A stretch of DNA of 64,000 bases from Casuarius casuarius (taxonomy: Eukaryota; Chordata; Aves; Casuariiformes; Casuariidae). This document shows, in pieces, positions 58,701 to 64,000 of the stretch. The notes beneath the pieces were generated by a model. The model worked only from the letters and a program-made list of their open reading frames with translations, was not told where the DNA came from and did no database searches. Both the position numbers and the translations under genes were made by a program. Every line of letters begins with the position of its first letter. The first letter of the stretch is position 1. Where the stretch lies: NCBI GenBank assembly GCA_003342895.1, contig PTFA01000401.1, forward strand, positions 186,001-250,000, read 5' to 3'.

Positions 58701-61103
58701 AATAATCTCTGTCAGTTACCTGGCAATTCCATCAGTTTAACAAATTTAACTTAAGCCTTTAAATCATTCCACACCCATTGATCACCTCTCATTTTACAGA
58801 ATAATGAAAATATGGGCTTCATTATTTTAAATATTCAAAAGCAAAATACACAAGCTAGCTTTGGCATCTTACTTTTGGAAAAGAGCGCGGTAAGCAGTGA
58901 AATAGGGTATTCCAATCGCTGCCCCTTGCTTGAAGTCCAATTTATCCGACAAAGGAAAGACTCTATTAGCTGCAGCAACTGTATAATCTGCATATCCACC
59001 AGAGATGGTTTCAAGAGTAAAAACCCTGTCACCTTTCTAGAAAGGGAGGGAAAGAAAATTATTAATTTACCTTATATTTTCCTTAATAAACATTAAGAAC
59101 CAGTTCACAGAAGTTTATTTTTTCTAAAAGCTTTTCTGTTAAAAAATCTCAGAGATTTTTACAAATGCTAATACATACAGTAAATGCAACACAAACTTTA
59201 TATTTAGATTTAAGGGTCATAATTATATCCCCTGCTCTACAGTGTAACATGCAAACCTACTGCCTCATTAATATTAGCATTAATGAAACCAAATACTAAA
59301 GAACTCCATCCACAAATTCCAAATGAAAAACTTCAAAACATTTTACAACGACCACAGAAACAGTTCTTAACTATTTTCATTTAAAAAGATATATACACTC
59401 TTAATATACCCTAAGGTAGCTATTCCTCAACAGGGAATGTTCAAAGCAGCAATTCAGTAGGTTATGCAGGAAGTACATCTCTCAGTATACTTTATACGTG
59501 TGTGCATATGTGTGCGTCTAACATTTATTTCAGTCCTCAGACATCAGTTATTACCTACCATGCAGAAATCTATGTGATAGTACATCTATTTCTCAAGCAT
59601 TATGAGTATGCAAATGAAATGGATTGGCTGCCTCCTCTATTCAGCATTTTCAAGATGTTTGCCTACAGCAAATATTGCTCTCACCTTCTCTCTCTTTCAT
59701 TCAAGCAAATCATCATGATTTTCATGAGAAACAAAAAGCAAACATAACGGATATATGAGATAAGAAAATACGAACAAACATGATCTTTCTGGGTAACAAA
59801 TCTGTCATTTTTCAAGCAATAGTCACACAAATTCAAAGCAAGGAAATTCCAGTATCTTTTCCCCAACACAATTTTAACTAGAATTTATAAGTTTGTCTGA
59901 AACCAACAATCTAATGACTCGAAAGAAGGAACTGATCTAAAACTGAATAAACCTCACAGATACCTTTAAGCAATTGGAGAATTTCCTTCTCCTCTCCCAA
60001 CAGTTTCAGACTAGAGTAAAAAAGCATTTGAACAGTCTTACCAACAAATATGTAATTCAGATGGGGTTTTTTTTTAGAAGTCAGTAAAATAAAAGCTATT
60101 CCCATTTTCCCACAACTTTACAGAGGTTTTTTCAGCTCTGCGTGAAGTTATCTCCAACAGAAAGCATCCAATTTTTAACATTTCTGTGACGCTACACGAA
60201 ATAATTCTGAAACACAGCTTTGGTACACCAGATCTCATTGCCTTACAGGAATAGACTGAAGTGCCACTTCAGAGACCTTGTAACTCTTTGAGCTTCACAG
60301 AGCATGAAAAACTTCCCCACAGTTCAGTCTGCAGATTCCAGTTGCCAATATGATCCTGTTGCATGTTTTTAACAGCCAATGAAGGTGTAATCCCGTACGT
60401 TAAATGCTTATAGGCCATACCTATAGCTACAATAGTTTAGTAATCATGTAAGGAAGATGCGTAAACAAATTCCAATTAAAACTCAGAGTATAAATACCTT
60501 GAATGCAGTCACATGTTCCCCAACACTTTCAATAACACCAGCCACATCTGAGCCAGGAGTATAAGGTAAAGCTGGTTTTCTAGCATAAGTTCCAGAACGA
60601 ATGTATGTCTCCACAGGATTTACCCCACAGGCATAGACTTTAATTAATACCTGAAAAAGAATATGTTTGTTAAACAATAATTAAAAAGATTTAAAACTTA
60701 GAATCCACAGCAGTGTATTAAGACATTTTAACTAAACTCTTAAACAGACTTAGCAAAAGCTTACTGTTGAACTGAAAACATTTTCAGAAAATTCTTTATA
60801 AGGAATATGTAACACATATCATAGTAAAAAGAAAAATAGTTAAATGTGATGCCTGAGGCAGTATGTGAACAGGTTGATCAACAGCTACAAATTCAGGATG
60901 AAGAAATTAGGCATTGTATAACTTACTCGGTTCCCAGTAGAGGTGGGATATCATTCAATATCATTATTTCAGTTCAGAGAACTCATTTATACCTGATTTT
61001 CTTTCGGAACAGGAATTAAGACATCTGACTGGAGTTTCAGCACTTCGGGGCCACCAAATTCAAAAACTCTGACAGCTCTCATCATATTTCTTGCCGTTGC
61101 CAT
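55573..61103 (-). CDS. CRYZ: CRYZ, zeta-crystallin / NADPH:quinone oxidoreductase (complete coding sequence, 8 exons)
   Basis: Coding exons are 61103-60993, 60650-60498, 59036-58873, 58110-58059, 56868-56719, 56301-56200, 56106-56011 and 55734-55573. All have AG/GT borders and matching phases and give exactly 329 codons, the length of human CRYZ. The enzyme is a zinc-independent member of the medium-chain dehydrogenase/reductase family. It reduces quinones with NADPH in the cytosol, and the human protein also binds AU-rich mRNA elements. Visible hallmarks are the N-terminal [44 protein letters not shown], the [11 protein letters not shown] block, the NADPH-binding HGASGGVG (across exons 4 and 5 as numbered here) and GTAGTKEG. 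The start ATG at 61103 aligns with the human start. No break is seen. A non-coding first exon should lie upstream, within 61127-62610. Confidence 0.97.
56011..56106 (-). CDS. CRYZ: CRYZ coding exon 7
   Basis: The exon is 96 bases, phase 0 at both ends, with acceptor gtaacag and donor gtaaga. It encodes [20 protein letters not shown] then [12 protein letters not shown]. It lies only 93 bases from the previous exon. Confidence 0.96.
56200..56301 (-). CDS. CRYZ: CRYZ coding exon 6
   Basis: The exon is 102 bases, phase 0 at both ends, with acceptor cctatacag and donor gtaagt. It encodes [20 protein letters not shown] then [14 protein letters not shown], close to human GIDIIIEMLANVNL. Confidence 0.96.
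56719..56868 (-). CDS. CRYZ: CRYZ coding exon 5
   Basis: The exon is 150 bases, phase 0 at both ends, with a C-rich acceptor cttccccccag and donor gtaact. It encodes [25 protein letters not shown] and [19 protein letters not shown], the Rossmann-fold part of the enzyme. Confidence 0.96.
57000..57022. repeat. Poly-T run in CRYZ intron
   Basis: A run of more than 20 T lies about 130 bases upstream of CRYZ coding exon 5 on the minus strand. Confidence 0.85.
58059..58110 (-). CDS. CRYZ: CRYZ coding exon 4 (micro-exon with NADPH-binding motif)
   Basis: The exon has only 52 bases, acceptor gtcattcag and donor gtaagt. It completes a lysine codon, then encodes [17 protein letters not shown]. The GASGG ends exactly at the donor and the next exon supplies VG, so the nucleotide-binding loop spans an intron. 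Confidence 0.95.
58873..59036 (-). CDS. CRYZ: CRYZ coding exon 3
   Basis: The 164-base exon has acceptor tttctag and donor gtaaga, leaving in phase 2. It encodes [20 protein letters not shown] and [20 protein letters not shown]. The human protein has FTSSTISGGYAEY at the first block, so the region is conserved with a few changes. Confidence 0.96.
60498..60650 (-). CDS. CRYZ: CRYZ coding exon 2
   Basis: The exon is 153 bases, phase 0 at both ends, with acceptor ctttttcag and donor gtattt. It encodes [20 protein letters not shown] and [15 protein letters not shown], the GroES-like part that carries much of the substrate pocket in this family. Confidence 0.96.
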
Positions 61104-61126
61104 AGTAATTTGAATGATCTGAATAT
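60993..61126 (-). CDS. CRYZ: CRYZ first coding exon with short 5' UTR
   Basis: The acceptor ttcttccag precedes 61126; 23 bases of 5' UTR then lead to ATG at 61103. The 37 codons read [20 protein letters not shown] and continue to PVPKENQ at donor gtataa. The acceptor upstream of the ATG shows that the 5' UTR is split, as in human. Confidence 0.95.
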
Positions 61127-62249
61127 CTGGAAGAAAAAAAAAACTTTATTGGCTTCACAATTTATTTTGCACTTTCAAAACAAAGGAATCAAACAACCTC
61201 CTCTCAAGCAACTGATTAAATCAAGGCTCACTACTGATTTAAATTGCAGCCTTTCATCTTACAAAACCTGCAAAAGGCAAAAAGTTAACCCTATCCTTTG
61301 TATGACTCCATGAGTAATAAAGAGAATCACAAGCAAATAATTTATCTTTAGTGGTATTTCTGCAATAGCTCCCATGAACACTGCACTGGCTACCACATCT
61401 GCAGAGATGTACGGTACTTTGGAGAAAACCACTGATAATTTACTATTGTATTCCTAGGAAATATATTTTGAGTTGCTGACAAAAAGCCTTTCATACGTTG
61501 GCTGCCTGGCTCCTCTGACCAATATTCCCGTGCCCGTTCCTGGTTACTCTTTAGCTTGGGGGCAATTATCCTTGAAAGGTCACAGTGATCAGGAAAGCTT
61601 CCAGGGGACTGGAAGAAAGCGAGCATCACCCCACCTTGACAAAGGGCATGGGGGGGGGGGGATCTGGGGGGCCACAGGCTGGTCAGCCCCACCTCCGTGC
61701 TCGGAAGGCCATGGGGCGAATCAGCCCGGAAACAGCTTCCAGGCACACGAACAACAAGAAGGCGCCTGGGGACAGTCAGCACAGATGTACGAAAGGGGGA
61801 TCTAACCCGCCCGGGCCGACGGCCTTCGACAGGAGGTGACTGACCTGGCGAGTGAGGAGCGCGCAGCAGGCGCTACCTGCCTCGACCCTAGCAAGGCCCG
61901 TGGCCTCGTCTCCTGCCAGGCCCTCGCGGACGAGCTGAACAACGGGCAGGGCGACCGCAGAGTGAGGCGTGCCAAAAACGAGCCGAACGGCCCGTTTTAA
62001 GATAATCATTGCTTAGCAGTATTTTGCTTTGAGAACAGCCAGCTTTAACTACAGCACGTTGGATACGCAATCTGAGGACTGCGGGGCCACAAAATACTCC
62101 GGTAACAACGAACAAATTTAAAGTGCGCCACTACAGCTCCGGGTCTGTAGCTGAAGCCTTCGGTAACGCCAGCCAGCACCGAAGCTGCGAAACTCGGACC
62201 TCCCCTGAAGCGACCACCTTCTCCGTAACCTATCCCTTCACACCAGCCT
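61127..62249 (-). other. CRYZ: CRYZ first intron and upstream region
   Basis: It holds the CR1 fragment (61575-61812) and becomes GC-rich towards the island. The non-coding CRYZ exon 1 is expected between here and the gap but I cannot place its donor. Long open frames on both strands reflect the GC content. Confidence 0.6.
61575..61812 (+). mobile_element. CR1 reverse-transcriptase fragment near the CRYZ promoter
   Basis: The sequence 'gatcaggaaagcttccaggg' 'gactggaagaaagcgagca', then 'caggctggtcagccccacct' and 'aacaagaaggcg' follows CR1 ORF2 through the segment ending at 'cagcacagatgtacgaaagg'. A run of about 12 G near 61650 breaks the frame. It lies in the first CRYZ intron, roughly 0.8 kb from the N gap in the promoter. 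Confidence 0.75.
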
Positions 62250-62610
62250 CCTCTAAAACGGCCACGACGACGCACGGAGCGAGCTCGCTGCCGGCCGCGC
62301 GCCCCCGGGCCGGCGGGGCACACGGCGCCCCACACGCGCGCGGGCTAACGGCTGCGGGGCGCCGCGGGGGCGGCAACGCCAACCCCAACCCCAACGCCGA
62401 GGGGCAACGGCCGCGCGCATGCGCGCTTCCCGCGTTTGGAGCCGCGTGACGCCGCGGCGCGACCCCGCCCCCCGCCCCTCAGCGGGGGTCTCCGGCAGCC
62501 GCGGGAGCGGAGCGGGCTGCGCCGAGCGCCGCCGCCCCTCGAGCCCCCTCTTTCCCCCCCCGCTGCGGGGCAGCGGGGCCCGCACGCACCGCGCACCTCC
62601 GGAGCGCTTC

Positions 62611-62790
62611 NNNNNNNNNNNNNNNNNNNNNNNNNNNNNNNNNNNNNNNNNNNNNNNNNNNNNNNNNNNNNNNNNNNNNNNNNNNNNNNNNNNNNNNNNN
62701 NNNNNNNNNNNNNNNNNNNNNNNNNNNNNNNNNNNNNNNNNNNNNNNNNNNNNNNNNNNNNNNNNNNNNNNNNNNNNNNNNNNNNNNNNN
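62611..62790. other. Assembly gap (180 N)
   Basis: The run of N lies inside the CRYZ/TYW3 island, ending 15 bases before the TYW3 ATG. Confidence 0.99.
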
Positions 62791-62805
62791 CCGTCGCGCG
62801 CGGCC

Positions 62806-62979
62806 ATGGCCGCCTTCGCGCGGCGGAAGGAGCAGCGGCTGGCGCGGGCGGACGGCAGCCGCAAGGGCAGCGTGGACCCGCGCGCGGCGGGCGTCGTGCG
62901 GCTGCTGAACGGGCAGCCGCGCTTCTGCACCGCCAGCTCCTGCTCCGGCCGCGTCGTCCTGGCGCAGCTCCCCGCCGCG
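62806..62979 (+). CDS. TYW3: TYW3 exon 1
   Basis: It encodes MAAFARRKEQRLARADGSRK, GSVD and a conserved serine/cysteine motif SSCSG. The frame is open to the donor at 62980. Confidence 0.93.
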
Positions 62980-63631
62980 GTGAGTCGGGCCGCGGCCCCA
63001 CGCGCGCTCGGCTGGCGGGCGGCTCAGCGCTGGCGTTACCGGTGCGGCCCCTGTCCCGTGAGACATCGGCCCCGGGGCGTGTCCCGCGCTGCTGCAGCGC
63101 CTCAGGGCCGCGGCGTGGGGCGATGGCTCCGCACACAGCGGCGGCGGTGCTGGGACACGGCGCTGTCATGCGCGTGATCCGGAAGCTCCAAAAACAAACA
63201 CGTTGTGTGTGGGACATCCCGGTACACAGTAGCGTAGAAGGTCGCTGGTGTCAGCAGCGTTCAGTGGTTAGGCATCTCTTAATTGGGTTTTTCATGTTGA
63301 CAGCTTGATAACTCAGATATTTTTGTTTTCTAATGCCAGATCAGATTCTTACACCTGTATCTGGCTGAGAACATATGATCATAGATAAACTGGGTTTAAG
63401 CTACCTTTACGTAGATATATTTTCCTACCTTAAAAAAAATTTAAAAGCTATGAGGTTATTTATTCTTAAGGAATTATTTCTTTTATACAAGGACAAGATA
63501 AATCATCATGTATCTACAGTGCTGGTTTAATCATCTCTCTTTGTTACTAGGATGCTAACAGATATGAGGTCCAGAAGAAAAACTGCTCATGGCTTATGGT
63601 AACACACGAAATGTGTAGCAAAGATGATGTG
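62806..63631 (+). CDS. TYW3: TYW3, tRNA wybutosine-synthesizing protein 3 (first two coding exons, gene continues off the window)
   Basis: Exon 1 is 62806-62979 (58 codons, donor gtgagt) and exon 2 is 63551-63631 (27 codons, acceptor tgttactag, donor gtaaga), both phase 0. The product is the SAM-dependent methyltransferase that acts late in making wybutosine at position 37 of tRNA-Phe. Matches to human TYW3 are SRKGSVD, a TASSCSGRVVL block (human TTSSCAGRILL), then YEVQKKNCSWLMVTHEMC and SKDDV. The start ATG sits in a good context (gcggccATGg) 15 bases after an N gap, so an upstream in-frame start cannot be excluded, but the alignment supports this one. Exon 1 is extremely GC-rich at third positions because it lies in the CpG island. 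The remaining exons lie beyond 64000. Confidence 0.93.
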
Positions 63632-64000
63632 GTAAGAGGACAATATCATACAGTTTTTACATTTATTTAATACAGTGTTCCCTGTGCCCTGAAAAAACAT
63701 GTTATGTGGAATTGGAATAAATTTGGTTTTTTTCCTTCCCGATACTGAGCTGAAATGATGCTGTAATTTCAGAATGAACTTGTCTTTAGGTATTCTACTT
63801 AATAAACTCTAAACACCCTCTTTGAAGAGAATACTTTTAAGCTGAATATCTGATTTCCTGCGTAGTTGTAAATGCAGCTAATATAAAACTCAAGTAACTT
63901 CTTATTCGCTATCTAGAGTAGCGTCTTTGAGCATCACAGTAGCTCAAATGAGAGTTGTCATTTGTATTGCTTCTGAAGCAGAAGACTGACTTTTAAACAC
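62980..64000 (+). other. TYW3: TYW3 introns 1 and 2 (around exon 2)
   Basis: Intron 1 (62980-63550) falls from island-level GC to AT-rich within about 250 bases. The sequence after 63631 is AT-rich intron. Nothing else is seen. Confidence 0.75.
63551..63631 (+). CDS. TYW3: TYW3 exon 2
   Basis: The 81-base exon encodes DANRYEVQKKNCSWLMVTHE then MCSKDDV, matching human [23 protein letters not shown]. Both splice sites are canonical. Confidence 0.95.

Larger units (their letters stand above)
62250..63130. promoter_or_regulatory. CpG island, likely bidirectional CRYZ/TYW3 promoter
   Basis: The sequence is very GC- and CpG-rich on both sides of a 180-base N gap (62611-62790). The TYW3 start lies on its right edge, and the first CRYZ coding exon lies 1.1 kb to the left on the opposite strand. 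Head-to-head genes sharing one island commonly share a promoter (inference). The non-coding CRYZ exon 1 and both start sites should be here or in the gap. Confidence 0.75.

Noticed and set aside
62253..63308. Long open frames on both strands around the gap at 62.6-62.8 kb
   Set aside because: They cross 180 N in a CpG island. Only the TYW3 frame starting at 62806 has real similarity and splice sites.
1..64000. CRISPR arrays, bacterial operons, phage or defence systems, tRNA or rRNA genes
   Set aside because: None seen. The window is ordinary vertebrate nuclear sequence with spliced genes and CR1 remnants.

Overview
This window is nuclear DNA from a sauropsid, most likely a bird. The evidence is the intron-split vertebrate genes, CpG-island promoters, and several fragments of CR1 retrotransposons with avian-style 3' tails; I saw no obvious Alu or L1 copies. 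The gene order ERICH3 - CRYZ - TYW3 matches, as I recall it, human chromosome 1p31. There are two N gaps (46546-46802 and 62611-62790), both inside GC-rich promoter islands, and single ambiguous bases at 358, 37333 and 41521.

ERICH3 (glutamate-rich protein 3) lies on the minus strand from about 46.8 kb down to 3.1 kb. I traced 15 coding exons, 37770 down to 3135. Every junction has an AG acceptor, a GT donor and a matching codon phase, giving about 1,732 codons. The first coding exon, which must end with two bases of a split codon, was not found and may sit in the gap at 46546-46802. The 2.7-kb acidic exon ends at a strong GT donor (3134), so a further terminal exon is expected downstream but is not identified.

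CRYZ (zeta-crystallin, NADPH:quinone oxidoreductase) lies on the minus strand from 61103 to 55573. All eight coding exons are present and intact and give 329 codons, the length of human CRYZ. TYW3 (a tRNA wybutosine-pathway methyltransferase) starts at 62806 on the plus strand; only its first two coding exons lie in the window. CRYZ and TYW3 diverge from one CpG island, which suggests a shared bidirectional promoter.

The remaining sequence is introns, one intergenic stretch (about 46.8-55.4 kb), CR1 remnants and simple repeats. The largest CR1 copy (about 25.9-28.0 kb) keeps reverse-transcriptase sequence but is broken and lacks its usual 3' end. I found no RNA gene, CRISPR array, intact mobile element or new defence-like system. 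The most interesting points are in ERICH3: a possible read-through isoform with a hydrophobic C-terminus, two blocks of frame-neutral exons, a 28-codon exon I cannot match to the human protein from memory, and an EGEEAVE-type repeat tract.
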